Positions 17,729 through 28,570 of a stretch of DNA of 64,000 nt are shown in pieces. The notes under the pieces were generated by a model, which did no database searches, was not told the DNA's origin, and saw only the letters and a list, made by a program, of their open reading frames with translations. Source of the stretch: Actinomycetota bacterium (GTDB lineage: Bacteria; Actinomycetota; Acidimicrobiia; Actinomarinales; Actinomarinaceae). Location: the NCBI GenBank assembly GCA_014384285.1, contig JACNGE010000007.1:45928-109927 (forward strand), in the 5' to 3' direction. A program made the position numbers and the translations under genes. Numbering within the stretch: the first letter of the stretch is position 1; every line of letters starts with the position of its first letter.

Positions 17729-19225
17729 ATGAATCAAATTATCCTAGAAGCAAAAAATATTACAAAATCCTTTGGAAATACCAATGCCCTTAAGAATGTA
17801 GATTTTTACTTATACGAATCAACAATCCATGGTCTGCTTGGCGAAAATGGTGCAGGTAAATCCTCATTAATGAATATTTTATCTGGAATTTATCAGCCTG
17901 AAAATGGCTCTCTTTATATAGACGGTGAAAAAGTTAAAAAATTAAATCCCGATATTGCATCAAAACTTGGAATTGGAATGGTTCACCAAGAATTTAGACT
18001 CATCGATAACTTTAGTATTAAAGACAATTTGACACTATCTAAAGCAAATATCTATACAAATAGTTTTCATGAAGGTTACGAAAAGTACTCAGATATATTT
18101 TCGCTAACAGTTAATTATTCAACACCAATAAGTGAGTTATCTGTTGGAGAGAAACAAAAAATTGAAATAATGAAACTCATATTTAACAACAACAAGATAA
18201 TGCTTTTAGATGAACCAACAGCCGTACTTACACCACAGGAAACAAATCAATTAAAGATTTCCTTAAAAAAGCTCTCTAAAGAAGACGGTAAAACAATTGT
18301 CTTGATTACTCATAAATTAAAGGAGATCCAAGAATTTACAGACTATATATTTGTACTTAAAGATGGCGTAATGGTGGCAAAAGATTTAGAAACTAAAAAT
18401 GTTACAAAAAATGAACTAATTACATTGATGATGGGTGAGATTAAACAATCAGAGATAAGGAAAGATAACCAAAAAGGAACTAATAAGCTTGAAATTGAAA
18501 ATATATCTTTTGAAAATACACACTCAAATGTACCCACTCTTGAAAATTTATCACTTAAGGTTAGGGCTGGAGAAATTTTAGGGATAGCTGGAGTTTCTGG
18601 AAATGGTCAAGTTGAACTAGCAAATATAATATCTGGAATAGAAAGAGAGTATTCAGGAAAAGTTATTGTAAATGGTAAAAATATATCAAATCAGGGAGTA
18701 AGTTCAAGAAAAAATTTAAATTTGTCCTATATACCAGAAAATAGGCTTGGTGTTGGTCTTGCGCCAGGAGTATCAATAATAGATAACTCTGCAGTAAAAG
18801 ACTACTACAAAGCTAGATTTGGTCCACATCTCTCTGGTAACAAAATGTTAAATTATTTGAATATACTAATTAAACAGTTTTCAATAAAAGCTCCGAATCC
18901 AAAAGCTGAAGTTTCTACTTTATCTGGAGGTAATATGCAAAAATTACTGATGGGAAGAGAGTTGATTTCAAATCCTGAAGTAATTATTGCCGCTCAGCCA
19001 ACTAGAGGTCTGGATGTCAATGCTGTTGAGGCTCTGCATGATTTGATTGTAATGCAAAGAGATAAGGGTGCTGCAGTTATGTTAATTTCAGAGGACCTAG
19101 ATGAACTATTTAAACTAAGTGACAGAATAATCGTGATGTACGAGGGTCGAATTGTAAAAGAATTTAGCATGGATGAAGCGGATATTGAGAGCGTTGGCCT
19201 AGCAATGGCAGGCCTAAATGAATAA
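17729..19225 (+). CDS. nucleoside ABC importer ATP-binding protein (tandem NBDs)
   Basis: Two nucleotide-binding domains in one 498-residue chain, as in RbsA/NupO. First domain: Walker A GENGAGKSSL, signature LSVGEKQKIEI, Walker B MLLDEPTAVLTP. Second domain (from about 250): the Walker A is degenerate (GVSGNGQVE, no GKS/T), with signature LSGGNMQKLL and AAQPTRGLDV; this loss is normal for the family. Eleven bases after the hairpin downstream of the binding-protein gene, and overlapping the first permease gene by 8 bases. Energises uptake of nucleosides. Confidence 0.92.
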   Translation: MNQIILEAKNITKSFGNTNALKNVDFYLYESTIHGLLGENGAGKSSLMNILSGIYQPENGSLYIDGEKVKKLNPDIASKLGIGMVHQEFRLIDNFSIKDNLTLSKANIYTNSFHEGYEKYSDIFSLTVNYSTPISELSVGEKQKIEIMKLIFNNNKIMLLDEPTAVLTPQETNQLKISLKKLSKEDGKTIVLITHKLKEIQEFTDYIFVLKDGVMVAKDLETKNVTKNELITLMMGEIKQSEIRKDNQKGTNKLEIENISFENTHSNVPTLENLSLKVRAGEILGIAGVSGNGQVELANIISGIEREYSGKVIVNGKNISNQGVSSRKNLNLSYIPENRLGVGLAPGVSIIDNSAVKDYYKARFGPHLSGNKMLNYLNILIKQFSIKAPNPKAEVSTLSGGNMQKLLMGRELISNPEVIIAAQPTRGLDVNAVEALHDLIVMQRDKGAAVMLISEDLDELFKLSDRIIVMYEGRIVKEFSMDEADIESVGLAMAGLNE

Positions 19226-20279
19226 ATATCTGTTATCAAAAAAAATAGTAATTAATGAACTCTCTACATTTTATTCTTTTCTAATTGGGCTTTCGATTGG
19301 AATCGGAATTGGTTCAATAATTTTATTAACTCAAGGACAAAACCCTATTGAGGTATTTTCTCTTATGTTGAGACTATCTGTGGGAAGTGTAAAGAGTATT
19401 AGTACATCATTAAATAAAGCTATCCCTTTAATTCTTGCAGGACTTGGCATCTCAATCATAAACTCAGTTAAATTGTGGAATATTGGTGCTGAAGGTCAAA
19501 TATTCATGGGAGGAATAGCTCTTAATTTTCTTTACATTAATACAGAAATTTCCAGCCCGAATTTAATGATCGTATACTTACTCATCACTTCGTTTATAGG
19601 TGGAGCCGTGTGTATATTATTTCCTGCTATTGCAAAAGTTTTATTTGGAGTAAATGAAATTATTACTACTCTACTTTTTAATTACATCATTATTGGTTTA
19701 ACTATTTATCTAGTTAATGGGCCCTGGAAAGACCCCGGCTCTTTAAACTTTCCTGCAGCTACCTACGTTGGGAAAGAAGTTTATTTACCAACAGTTTTTG
19801 GAAGACTGAGTTACGGTTTTATAATCTGCTTTTTATGCACTATTGGGGTTCACTATTTGAAAGAAAAATCTGTTTTTGGATATGAACTAAGAATTTCTGG
19901 TGGATCTGCGCTAACTGCAATATATGCCGGAATAAATGCAAAACAAAAAGCCTTCATTGCAATGTTGATTGGTGGTGGTTTAGCAGGTTTGGCTGGTGGG
20001 GTTGAGCTTTTGAGCCAAACGCATAGAGTCTCTACTGGGCTATCCCAGGGATTTGGGTACACAGCAATTATCGTGGCAGCAATAACAGGTATGCGCCCAT
20101 TCGGTATTTTTTTAGTGGGTTCATTATTTGGTGCGCTTACTATTGGAGGATCTGTAATTCAAACTATGGGAGTGAGTAGTTATATTGCAGATGTTATCCA
20201 AGCTACTACATTATTTGGAGCACTTATAGCTCAATTCTTTTTTACATATAAAATTATAAAGGTCAGTGAAGATGTTTGA
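19218..20279 (+). CDS. nucleoside ABC importer permease 1
   Basis: Multi-span membrane protein of the BPD_transp_2 family (353 residues), the larger subunit of the NupP/NupQ-type pair. Many hydrophobic helices; cytoplasmic coupling region around residues 215-265 includes AIYAGINAKQKAFIAMLIGGGLAGLAGG, typical for this permease type (read in parts). ATG start overlaps the ATPase stop region, and the stop overlaps the second permease gene. Forms the channel for purine nucleosides with the next gene product; substrate inferred from the BmpA-type binding protein. Confidence 0.9.
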   Translation: MNKYLLSKKIVINELSTFYSFLIGLSIGIGIGSIILLTQGQNPIEVFSLMLRLSVGSVKSISTSLNKAIPLILAGLGISIINSVKLWNIGAEGQIFMGGIALNFLYINTEISSPNLMIVYLLITSFIGGAVCILFPAIAKVLFGVNEIITTLLFNYIIIGLTIYLVNGPWKDPGSLNFPAATYVGKEVYLPTVFGRLSYGFIICFLCTIGVHYLKEKSVFGYELRISGGSALTAIYAGINAKQKAFIAMLIGGGLAGLAGGVELLSQTHRVSTGLSQGFGYTAIIVAAITGMRPFGIFLVGSLFGALTIGGSVIQTMGVSSYIADVIQATTLFGALIAQFFFTYKIIKVSEDV

Positions 20280-21195
20280 TATTCAGCTTATGGGTTTATT
20301 GAATGCAACCCTGCAAGCCGCAACTTTACTTTTCATTGCGGCTCTAGGAGAATTGATAACTGAAAAATCCGGAATACTTAATCTTGGAGTAGAGGGAATG
20401 ATATCGATTGGTGCTGTGACGGGTTTTATAACTGCAGTTAATACAGGAAATATTTTTCTTTCAGTTTTAGTTGGTATCTTATCTGCATCTTTATTTTCAT
20501 CTTTGCATGCATTTGTAACAATAATTCTAAAGCAGGATCAAACGGTCTCAGGTTTAATTCTTACAATATTGGGTCTCTCTCTGTCTGCTTTAATGGGTAA
20601 ACAATATGTTGGAAAAAAATTACCTGTAAAAATTGAAAGCTTAGGAAATATAGACGAACCTACAAACATTATTGAGGTTTTTATTAGCCAAAATTATATT
20701 TTCTATTTAAGCATCTTCCTGATGATTAGTACTGCTTATTTACTTAAAAAAACTATGTTCGGAAGGCGGCTTGAAGCAGTTGGTGAAGACTCTAGGGCAG
20801 CAGATTCAATGGGTTTAAACGTTAACAAAACACAATTTATTGCAACTTGTGTTGGTGGAGGACTTTCAGGGTTAGCTGGTGTATATCTAACATTAAGCTA
20901 TGTTCCATATTGGACGGACAATATGACATCTGGACGAGGCTGGATTGCTCTGGCATTGGTAATTTTTGGTGGATGGAAACCATACAGAACTGCAATCGGA
21001 GCTCTACTATTTGGTTTTTTAGAAGCTCTTGTTCCAAGATTACAAACATACGGATTTGAATTAAGTCCTTATCTTGTAAAAATCACTCCCTATGCAATAA
21101 CCATAATTATTTTGGTGGTATTAACTATCTATAAAGGTGGGAGAACTGGTGCCCCAAGTAATATTGGAATTCCATTTTTTAGAGAAAGTAGATAA
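20272..21195 (+). CDS. nucleoside ABC importer permease 2
   Basis: Second BPD_transp_2 permease (about 307 residues). N-terminal LLFIAALGELITEKSGILNLGVEGMISIG is the family's opening segment (read in parts), and CVGGGLSGLAGVYLTLSYVPYW with GRGWIALALVIFGGWKP is the coupling region. A GTG at 20266 is possible but the ATG at 20272 gives the usual N terminus. Last gene of the importer; a 45-base gap separates it from the pyrimidine operon, with no terminator seen. Confidence 0.9.
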   Translation: MFDIQLMGLLNATLQAATLLFIAALGELITEKSGILNLGVEGMISIGAVTGFITAVNTGNIFLSVLVGILSASLFSSLHAFVTIILKQDQTVSGLILTILGLSLSALMGKQYVGKKLPVKIESLGNIDEPTNIIEVFISQNYIFYLSIFLMISTAYLLKKTMFGRRLEAVGEDSRAADSMGLNVNKTQFIATCVGGGLSGLAGVYLTLSYVPYWTDNMTSGRGWIALALVIFGGWKPYRTAIGALLFGFLEALVPRLQTYGFELSPYLVKITPYAITIIILVVLTIYKGGRTGAPSNIGIPFFRESR

Positions 21196-21240
21196 CTAAG
21201 CACTTTCATTACAGATTTGCTAATATGATTATAACTTTAA

Positions 21241-21747
21241 ATGATACCTGTGAGTATCGAAAGGAATGTCATGGACATAAACAAAACTCTTTATAGGGTT
21301 TCAAAAGAAATTATTGAATCAGAAATAACCAACCCCTTACTAATTGGAATTCCAAGACGAGGTGATCATCTAGCTAAACGAATTTCAAATAACCTAGTTG
21401 AAGAAAACTACTCCCACGACCTAGATACAGTAAATTACAAACCATTTAGAGATGACTTGACATCTGAAGGTGATAAAACTTTTCTAATTGTAAATCCTCA
21501 AGATCGAGATGTTATATTAATTGATGATGTTGTCTACACAGGAAGAACTTTAAGAGCATCTATTGAAGCTGTTATTTATTCTGGAAGAGCTAAATCAATC
21601 TCGGTTGCATGCTTAATTGATAGGGGGCACAGAGAGCTTCCTATTTCACCAAGATTTGTTGGAAAAAATATACCTACTAATGAGAGCGAGTATGTATCTG
21701 TATATTTGAATGAGCTTGATGATAAAGATGAGGTTGAAGTAAGTTAA
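21241..21747 (+). CDS. pyrR: PyrR bifunctional regulator / uracil phosphoribosyltransferase
   Basis: Regulator of pyrimidine genes and PRPP-binding protein. PRPP motif VILIDDVVYTGRT, plus GIPRRGDHLA and LIDRGHRELPI, and the C-terminal VGKNIPTNESEYVSV are PyrR hallmarks. At 168 residues it is slightly short. ATG at 21241 keeps the usual PyrR N terminus; ATG at 21271 has a better ribosome-binding site (AAAGGA) and remains possible. First gene of the pyr operon; the short upstream gap contains no recognisable PyrR attenuator, so regulation may be by another route (for example translation, as in actinobacteria). Confidence 0.92.
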   Translation: MIPVSIERNVMDINKTLYRVSKEIIESEITNPLLIGIPRRGDHLAKRISNNLVEENYSHDLDTVNYKPFRDDLTSEGDKTFLIVNPQDRDVILIDDVVYTGRTLRASIEAVIYSGRAKSISVACLIDRGHRELPISPRFVGKNIPTNESEYVSVYLNELDDKDEVEVS

Positions 21748-22625
21748 TGAATCATTTACTTGATTTTAGTGATATAGACAGAGATGTTGCCTTAAAGATT
21801 ATAGAAACAACTCTCAAAGTCAGGGATGGTGATCAATATGAAGCTAAAGGACATTCGGTAATCAAATTTGAGGAACCATCCACTAGAACAAAGGTTTCTT
21901 TTACAATTGCAGCACAGAAGCTTGGGCTAGATTTAATCTTATTAGAAGACCAAACCTCATCCCAAAAAAAAGGAGAATCTCTTGATCACGAAATTCAAAC
22001 ACTTATTTCATTGGGAGTAGAGTCTCTTGTTATACGTACAAAAGAAGATAATTTAGACGACTATCGTAGATTTGAAAATATTTCGATTATAAGTGCGGGT
22101 TTTGGTTCAACTTCTCACCCAACTCAATCAATATTAGATATTGCAACCTTGATGAAATATGAAAAACTTAATGGCGATGTCCCTCTTATATTTATTGGGG
22201 ATATCAAACATTCTAGGGTTTACTCTTCAACTAAAGAATTGTTAAATTTACTTGGATTTCAAGTTGGAATATTTGCCCCAGATTTTTTTATCCCTGAAGA
22301 TACAAGTGGGTGTCATATTTTTTCTACCTGGGATGATGTCATTGATTCAAACTCTTCGATTAACCTACTACGGGTTCAAAAAGAAAGAATTGATAATATA
22401 GATGACTATGATCTAAATGACTATATACATTCATTTCAACTTACAAATCAAATTTTAGATAAAACAGCTTCTGATTTTTTAGCTATTCATCCAATGCCGA
22501 TGAACATTGGAGTAGAAATTTCTAAAGAAGCATCTGAAAATAGTAAGTTTAAATACATTGAACAACTCTCTTTTGGAGTCCCTTCCAGAATTGCTAGTTA
22601 TCTTTATGGCTTAGGAGAGATCTAA
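21747..22625 (+). CDS. pyrB: aspartate carbamoyltransferase catalytic subunit
   Basis: Second step of UMP synthesis: joins carbamoyl phosphate and aspartate. Carbamoyl phosphate loop EPSTRTKVSF (about residues 46-55) and HPTQSILDIATLM are present; the aspartate site loop follows in the C-terminal half. 292 residues, slightly below the usual 305-310. ATG overlaps the pyrR stop by one base (TAATG), and the same arrangement joins it to pyrC. No regulatory PyrI is present. Confidence 0.93.
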   Translation: MNHLLDFSDIDRDVALKIIETTLKVRDGDQYEAKGHSVIKFEEPSTRTKVSFTIAAQKLGLDLILLEDQTSSQKKGESLDHEIQTLISLGVESLVIRTKEDNLDDYRRFENISIISAGFGSTSHPTQSILDIATLMKYEKLNGDVPLIFIGDIKHSRVYSSTKELLNLLGFQVGIFAPDFFIPEDTSGCHIFSTWDDVIDSNSSINLLRVQKERIDNIDDYDLNDYIHSFQLTNQILDKTASDFLAIHPMPMNIGVEISKEASENSKFKYIEQLSFGVPSRIASYLYGLGEI

Positions 22626-23680
22626 TGGAAACTAATAGCTTTTTGGATTTACATACTCACACAAGATATCCAGGTAAAACATTTATTAAAGCACAAGATA
22701 TAGAAATAGCTGCAAAAAATGGGGGGTATTCAGAAATTCTTGCAATGCCGAATTCTGCCAAAATCATTGACAGTATAGAGAACCTATTAGAGGCGAAACG
22801 ATTTGATGAAGTTTTAGACATAAAAGTACACAGAACAGGATCACTTACTAAGGGTCTTTTAGGCAAGGAGCCAATTAACTATAAGGAATTTATAGGTCAC
22901 GGAGTATTTATTTTTACTGATGATGGCCTTTCAGTTGTTGATGATGCATTAGCTGAAGAAATTTTTAAGTCATTAAAGTTTGAAAATGGAGCAGTATTTC
23001 AGCACTGTGAAAAAAGTTGTCATACTTCGCCAGGTGATATTGCTCCCCCTAATGACGGAGGTATTTTGAAACCTATTCCTGTATCTGAGGAGACAGAGAT
23101 TTTAGAAAGGGACCTTAATCTAGTTGAAAAATATGGAACTAGATATCACGCACAACACTTATCTACTGAAGAGAGTGTCCGTTTAATAAAAGAAGCAAAA
23201 ATGAACAAACTTCCTGTAACTGCAGAAGTAACTCCACATCACTTACTTATAAATAATACAAATATTGAAACTTCCAATGGAATGTATAAAATGTATCCAC
23301 CGATAAGAACAAGTAGAGACCAACTTGCACTCATCGAAGGTTTAAAAGAGGGAACAATCGATGTAATTTCTACTGACCATGCTCCTCATACGATTGAAAG
23401 TAAGCAGAGAGCCTTTAAAGATGCTGCCAGGGGTGTGGTCGGGTTAGAATCAGCTTTTCCGATGCTGTATTCATCAGAGATTTTTTCACTCGATGAATTA
23501 GAAAGGTATCTGGATAAAAACCCAAGAAAAATTTTGTCAGAGCTGGGTTATGAGTTAAAAAAATCAAATAGCTTTAAATGGGAATTTTGTGACAAGAAAT
23601 TTTATACAAATTCAAATCCCAAAAATTCCTTATTTGAAGGTAGGAAAACTTTGATAGAAACAAATGGTGTGCATGTATAA
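22625..23680 (+). CDS. pyrC: dihydroorotase
   Basis: Zinc enzyme that closes carbamoyl aspartate into dihydroorotate. Metal and substrate residues visible: LDLHTHTRYPG near the N terminus, MPNS, FQHCEK, HAQHLST, VTPHHLL and the catalytic aspartate in ISTDHAPH. 351 residues is short relative to the usual 420 or more, because the flanking beta-sandwich regions are trimmed. The HxHxR pattern (HTHTR) points to the class I amidohydrolase fold. It overlaps pyrB by one base and carA by 8 bases. Confidence 0.92.
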   Translation: METNSFLDLHTHTRYPGKTFIKAQDIEIAAKNGGYSEILAMPNSAKIIDSIENLLEAKRFDEVLDIKVHRTGSLTKGLLGKEPINYKEFIGHGVFIFTDDGLSVVDDALAEEIFKSLKFENGAVFQHCEKSCHTSPGDIAPPNDGGILKPIPVSEETEILERDLNLVEKYGTRYHAQHLSTEESVRLIKEAKMNKLPVTAEVTPHHLLINNTNIETSNGMYKMYPPIRTSRDQLALIEGLKEGTIDVISTDHAPHTIESKQRAFKDAARGVVGLESAFPMLYSSEIFSLDELERYLDKNPRKILSELGYELKKSNSFKWEFCDKKFYTNSNPKNSLFEGRKTLIETNGVHV

Positions 23681-24770
23681 AAAGGTTTTGTTGGTTAATA
23701 AAGAAGGTAAAGAATTTATTGGGTGGACGACTGATGACTTTCTTCCAGCTACTGGTGAACTAATTTTTAATACAGCTATGACAGGTTTCGTTGAAATTCT
23801 GAGTGATCCTTCTTATGTTAATCAAATAGTTACCTTCACCTCTTCTCATATTGGGAACTATGGATTATCAAAAGAAGATTTTGAATCAGAAAAGCCAAGA
23901 GTAAATGGAGCAATCGGGAATAGCTTCACCAACAATCCTTCATCCTGGAGATCAGAACAGCCAATCACATCGTGGTTGAAGGAGCATAAAGTACCCTTTT
24001 CAGGAGGATTCGATGTTCGGTCTATAACATCGCATTTAAGAGATTCAGGTTCAAGCATGTTTGCTATGGGAACGGGCGTAAACAGTACTGAGCTTATGGA
24101 CTTACTGAATACATCGGTAGATATCGTTGGTGATAACTCAGCATTAAAAGCTGGACGTGGAGATTATGATACAGCTTTCGCTCAGAATAAAATTGGGATT
24201 ATTGACCTTGGAACAAAACAAAGCATAATTAATGTAGTCGAAAACAACGGATTTGAAACTTTACTTTTAAACCCTGAGATTACAGCAGATGAAATACTTT
24301 CTTTAAATTTAATAGGATTGATAATTTCTAATGGACCCGGAGATCCAAGGTCTTTGGTAGATGTTGTAAGTACTGTAAAAAATTTAATTGGAAAGCTACC
24401 GCTTTTTGGAATATGTTTAGGACATCAGATTTTAAGTCTTGCATGTGATCTAAATGTTTCAAAACTAAATTTTGGACACCATGGCTCAAATCATCCTGTA
24501 AAAGTTAGTGGAATCAAAAAAGCACTTATCACTTCCCAGAACCATGGATTTTCAGTTGAATTTGGTAGTAATAAAGAAAAACATTCCGAGTTCGGAGAAA
24601 TTGAGCAATATGCAGTAAATCTAAACGATGGGAGTAATGAGGGCATATCTATCTGGGAATCAAATGCTTATTCAGTTCAATTTCATCCTGAATCAGGTCC
24701 AGGAACAACAGACGGCTTAGAGTTGTTTAATCCATTTTTTAAAATGATTAGGAAAAAAATTGGTAGTTGA
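23673..24770 (+). CDS. carA: carbamoyl phosphate synthase small subunit
   Basis: Glutamine amidotransferase that supplies ammonia to CarB. N-terminal domain up to about 160, then a class I amidotransferase with the nucleophile in [10 protein letters not shown] and the His-Glu pair in [10 protein letters not shown]. The frame opens at an ATG at 23664, but the second ATG (23673) gives the usual N terminus ([12 protein letters not shown]). The 3' end overlaps the TTG start of carB by 11 bases. 366 residues, normal length. Confidence 0.95.
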   Translation: MYKKVLLVNKEGKEFIGWTTDDFLPATGELIFNTAMTGFVEILSDPSYVNQIVTFTSSHIGNYGLSKEDFESEKPRVNGAIGNSFTNNPSSWRSEQPITSWLKEHKVPFSGGFDVRSITSHLRDSGSSMFAMGTGVNSTELMDLLNTSVDIVGDNSALKAGRGDYDTAFAQNKIGIIDLGTKQSIINVVENNGFETLLLNPEITADEILSLNLIGLIISNGPGDPRSLVDVVSTVKNLIGKLPLFGICLGHQILSLACDLNVSKLNFGHHGSNHPVKVSGIKKALITSQNHGFSVEFGSNKEKHSEFGEIEQYAVNLNDGSNEGISIWESNAYSVQFHPESGPGTTDGLELFNPFFKMIRKKIGS

Positions 24771-27700
24771 TAAAAGTATAAATAGTATTTTAATTATTGG
24801 TTCTGGTCCAATTGTAATTGGTCAGGCATGTGAATTTGATTATTCAGGATCTCAGGCAGCAAAAGCGCTAAAAAATGAAGGGTACAGGGTTATTCTAGTT
24901 AACTCAAACCCTGCAACAATAATGACTGATCCCTCAATGGCAGATGCTACGTATATAGAACCCCTGACTACTAAATTTTTAACAAAGATAATCGAAAGAG
25001 AAAGGCCGGATGCAATTCTGCCAACTTTAGGTGGTCAAACTGCTTTAAATTTAGCAATGGAATTGAATAAGGAAAAAGTATTTGAAAAATTTAATGTAAA
25101 AATTCTAGGAGCTTCTGCTGAATCGATTGAATTAGCAGAAAATAGGTGGAAATTTAAAGAAGCTATGGAAGAAGTTGGTATTGAAACTTTAAAAGCTTTG
25201 TATGTAAAAACAATCAAAGAGGGCATGGATGCAGGAGTGAAGATAGGTTTCCCCCTTATGCTTCGTCCTTCTTACATTTTAGGTGGTGGTGGAACTGGAT
25301 TAGTTCATAACAGTGAAGAGTTAAATGAAAAACTAAAAGTTGCATTCAGGGCATCTCCAACCCAAGAAGTTTTGATCGAAGAATCAGTATATGGATGGAA
25401 AGAGTTTGAACTTGAAGTTATGAGAGATAAAGATGGTAATGGAGTAATAATTTGTGGGATTGAGAACTTTGATCCAATGGGAGTGCATACCGGCGATTCT
25501 ATAACTGTTGCACCAATCCAAACCCTTTCTGATAAAGAATATCAGTTAATGAGAGATGATGCTCTTTTGTGTCTCGAAACAATAGGAATTGCAACAGGGG
25601 GTAGTAATGTACAGTTTGCGGTAAATCCAAAAAATGGTGAAAGACGTATAATTGAAATGAACCCAAGAGTCTCAAGATCTTCAGCTTTAGCCTCAAAAGC
25701 AACAGGTTTTCCAATAGCTAAATTTGCAGCATTGTTAGCGGTAGGATATAACCTTACTGAGCTGAGCAATGATATCACAGGCTCGACTCCGGCTAGTTTT
25801 GAGCCTGTACAAGATTACGTTGTAGTAAAAATTCCACGTTTTGATTTTCCTAAATTTCCATCTACAGATGACATTCTAGGAACGTCTATGCAAAGTGTTG
25901 GTGAGGTTATGTCTATGGCCTCAACATTTACAGAAAGTTTAACAAAGGCAATAAGGTCTTTAGAAATTGGTAAAACAGGGATAAGAAATATTGATAATAG
26001 ATTCATTAATCTTGACAAAATTGAGCTTGAAAAGGAAATTGCGATACCTCGTCCAAGAAGAATATTTGCAGTGCTGGAAGCACTAAGGAGAAACTGGAGT
26101 GTTTCCAAAATTTCTGATCTAAGTCATATTGATGAATGGTTTTTATATGAAATTGAAAAAAGTTTTAATGTTAATCAAGAAACAACTCCAACAACAATAC
26201 TTAGAATGCTTGGCTGGACTGAGGATGATGTTGAGACAAAAGATATAAAAAATGAGCTTGCTGAAAAAAGAGTATATAAATTAGTGGATACTTGTTCTGC
26301 AGAATTTTCATCTATGACTCCATACTTGTACTCAACAACAGGAGAAGAAAGCGATGATGTAACCAGCACAAAAGAAAAAGTTGTAGTTATCGGGTCTGGG
26401 CCAAACAGAATTGGACAAGGAATAGAATTCGACTACTGCTGTGTTCACGGAATAGATGCTTTAAAGGAAAACGGATATGAAGCTATAATGATAAATTCTA
26501 ATCCCGAGACTGTTTCGACTGATTATGACACAGCAGATAAATTATATTTTGAGCCGTTGAATTGGCAAGAGGTAGAAGCAGTTCTATTAAGAGAGAGTCC
26601 AAAATCTGTAATTATTCAGTTAGGAGGACAAACTCCCCTTAAGCTAGCAAAGCAAATTTCTGAGAATGGGTACATCATAGCTGGTTCAAGTATTGAGGTT
26701 ATCGATTCAACTGAAGACAGAGAATTATTTCAAAAACTTTGTACTCAGGAAAATATTAAACAACCAATATCAAAAATTGCAGAAAATTCTGTTGAACTCA
26801 CACAGGCAGTAGCTGATATAGGCTTTCCTGTTTTACTTCGTCCAAGCTATGTATTGGGAGGTAGGGCAATGAGAGTAGTAAGCACAAAAGAAGAGCTAGA
26901 TAATTATTTGAATGTTTTATCTAAAAGTGACGAAGATGGAAATCCATTTAACTCTGGTCCCCTATTAGTTGATGAGTATTTAACAAATACTATCGAGATT
27001 GATGTTGATTTAATAAGTGATGGAACGGATGTAATTATTGCAGGAATACTTGAGCACCTTGAACCTGCAGGAGTTCACAGCGGAGATTCAACAGCAATAC
27101 TCCCCCCTTTTAGCCTTTCTCAAAATATGATAAATGAGATTATGGATAAGAGTGAACGACTTGCGAAAAGCCTTAACGTAAAGGGTCTACTAAATATTCA
27201 ATTTGCTATTAAGAATGATGTTCTTTACATATTAGAAGCTAATCCAAGAGCATCTAGAACCATGCCTTTTGTTGCCAAAGTAACTAAGAATCAGATAATT
27301 AAAGCAGGGACACTAATAATGTTGGGTCATAAAATAAAAGATATCCTTGTAAATACAGATTATTTGAACAATTCTAATAATAAAATTGCGGTTAAAAAGG
27401 CTATCTTTCCATGGTCTCGTTTCCCTGCTGAAGATACAATGCTAGGTCCTGAAATGAAAGCTACTGGAGAAGTTCTTGGGATAGGGAGTGAACTAGGTAT
27501 TGCTTTAAATAAAGCTTATGCAGCTGCAGGTGTGGAAATTGGAGATAAGAAAAAAGGGATATTTGTCACATTGAGTAATAATGACAAAGAACGGTTTCTT
27601 CAAACCATTATTAAATATAAAGAGCTTGGTTTTAAAATCTATGCAACTGAAGGAACATCTGAATTTCTATCACAAAATGATATAAAATCTATAAAAGTTG

Positions 27701-27942
27701 GAAGAGCTAATGATGTATCTCCAACATCTTTAACGATAATGGAAGAAAATCTTATTTCTGTGGTGATAAATACGCCTACATTTGCAAATGAATATACTGA
27801 CGGATGGAAAATTAGAAGACTTGCACATGATTCAGGTGTTGCTGTTGTTTCATCAATAAGAGAGGCTGAAGCCTTTATAAAAGCATACGCCCAAAGTACA
27901 AATGCGCTAGAAGATATTGGAACTATACAAGATGTCAGTTAA
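24760..27942 (+). CDS. carB: carbamoyl phosphate synthase large subunit
   Basis: Makes carbamoyl phosphate from bicarbonate, ammonia and 2 ATP. The two homologous halves are complete: [19 protein letters not shown] at the start and [19 protein letters not shown] about residue 546 onward, each followed by an ATP-grasp domain, and a C-terminal MGS-like regulatory domain (about 930-1060: [24 protein letters not shown]). Start is TTG, in the usual place before [12 protein letters not shown], overlapping carA. 1060 residues, full length. Its 3' end overlaps pyrF by 11 bases. Confidence 0.96.
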   Translation: MVVDKSINSILIIGSGPIVIGQACEFDYSGSQAAKALKNEGYRVILVNSNPATIMTDPSMADATYIEPLTTKFLTKIIERERPDAILPTLGGQTALNLAMELNKEKVFEKFNVKILGASAESIELAENRWKFKEAMEEVGIETLKALYVKTIKEGMDAGVKIGFPLMLRPSYILGGGGTGLVHNSEELNEKLKVAFRASPTQEVLIEESVYGWKEFELEVMRDKDGNGVIICGIENFDPMGVHTGDSITVAPIQTLSDKEYQLMRDDALLCLETIGIATGGSNVQFAVNPKNGERRIIEMNPRVSRSSALASKATGFPIAKFAALLAVGYNLTELSNDITGSTPASFEPVQDYVVVKIPRFDFPKFPSTDDILGTSMQSVGEVMSMASTFTESLTKAIRSLEIGKTGIRNIDNRFINLDKIELEKEIAIPRPRRIFAVLEALRRNWSVSKISDLSHIDEWFLYEIEKSFNVNQETTPTTILRMLGWTEDDVETKDIKNELAEKRVYKLVDTCSAEFSSMTPYLYSTTGEESDDVTSTKEKVVVIGSGPNRIGQGIEFDYCCVHGIDALKENGYEAIMINSNPETVSTDYDTADKLYFEPLNWQEVEAVLLRESPKSVIIQLGGQTPLKLAKQISENGYIIAGSSIEVIDSTEDRELFQKLCTQENIKQPISKIAENSVELTQAVADIGFPVLLRPSYVLGGRAMRVVSTKEELDNYLNVLSKSDEDGNPFNSGPLLVDEYLTNTIEIDVDLISDGTDVIIAGILEHLEPAGVHSGDSTAILPPFSLSQNMINEIMDKSERLAKSLNVKGLLNIQFAIKNDVLYILEANPRASRTMPFVAKVTKNQIIKAGTLIMLGHKIKDILVNTDYLNNSNNKIAVKKAIFPWSRFPAEDTMLGPEMKATGEVLGIGSELGIALNKAYAAAGVEIGDKKKGIFVTLSNNDKERFLQTIIKYKELGFKIYATEGTSEFLSQNDIKSIKVGRANDVSPTSLTIMEENLISVVINTPTFANEYTDGWKIRRLAHDSGVAVVSSIREAEAFIKAYAQSTNALEDIGTIQDVS

Positions 27943-28570
27943 ACCAATCTTCTTCGCACTTGATAGTAAAAAATTATCAGACTTTGATGTTGAATTAAAA
28001 ATGCTTAAGGGACATATTTACGGTGTTAAAGTTGGTCTTGAATTATTCACATCTGAAGGCCCTTCTGCGGTTGAAGAACTTAAAAAAGATGGCTGGAATG
28101 TTTTTCTTGATTTGAAGTTACATGACATACCAAACACTGTTCAAGCAGCAACTGTTAATGCAGGAAACATAGGAGCAGATTTTTTAACGATTCACATAGC
28201 ATCAGGAAAAGAAGCCTTAGATGCAGCACAAGAAAATAAAGCTAAAAATATTAAAATACTTGGTGTTAGTAGTGCACTAACCAGTAAAGCATCTACACCA
28301 ACAACTAGTGACGAGGTGCTTAAAGATTTTTTAATTGCTAAAGAATCAAAAATTGATGGAGTTATCTGCCCTCCATCTGAAATAGTGAGCACGAAAAAAT
28401 TATTTAATCTTATTGTTACACCCGGAATACGTTTAGAAAATGATGATATTGATGATCAAAAGAATACAACCACACCTGAACTAGCTATTCAATCAGGTGC
28501 AGATTATTTAGTTATGGGAAGGTCATTGAGAAATAATATTGAGTATGTTATTAAAGAGTTGAAATTATGA
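27932..28570 (+). CDS. pyrF: orotidine 5'-phosphate decarboxylase
   Basis: Last step of UMP synthesis. Catalytic cluster [12 protein letters not shown] (DxKxxD), N-terminal FFALDS and the phosphate-binding PGIR ([11 protein letters not shown]) and VMGRSLRN. The frame is open from 27917, but the ATG at 27932, overlapping the carB stop, gives the family's [12 protein letters not shown] start. About 212 residues, typical of the short bacterial form. Overlaps the next gene by 4 bases (ATGA). Confidence 0.94.
   Translation: MSVKPIFFALDSKKLSDFDVELKMLKGHIYGVKVGLELFTSEGPSAVEELKKDGWNVFLDLKLHDIPNTVQAATVNAGNIGADFLTIHIASGKEALDAAQENKAKNIKILGVSSALTSKASTPTTSDEVLKDFLIAKESKIDGVICPPSEIVSTKKLFNLIVTPGIRLENDDIDDQKNTTTPELAIQSGADYLVMGRSLRNNIEYVIKELKL

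Noticed and set aside
21196..21240. PyrR attenuator upstream of pyrR
   Set aside because: Only 45 bases, no terminator/antiterminator pair or PyrR-binding loop was found.
25035..26369. Several minus-strand frames opposite carB
   Set aside because: CarB is intact over its full length; the frames are compositional shadows.
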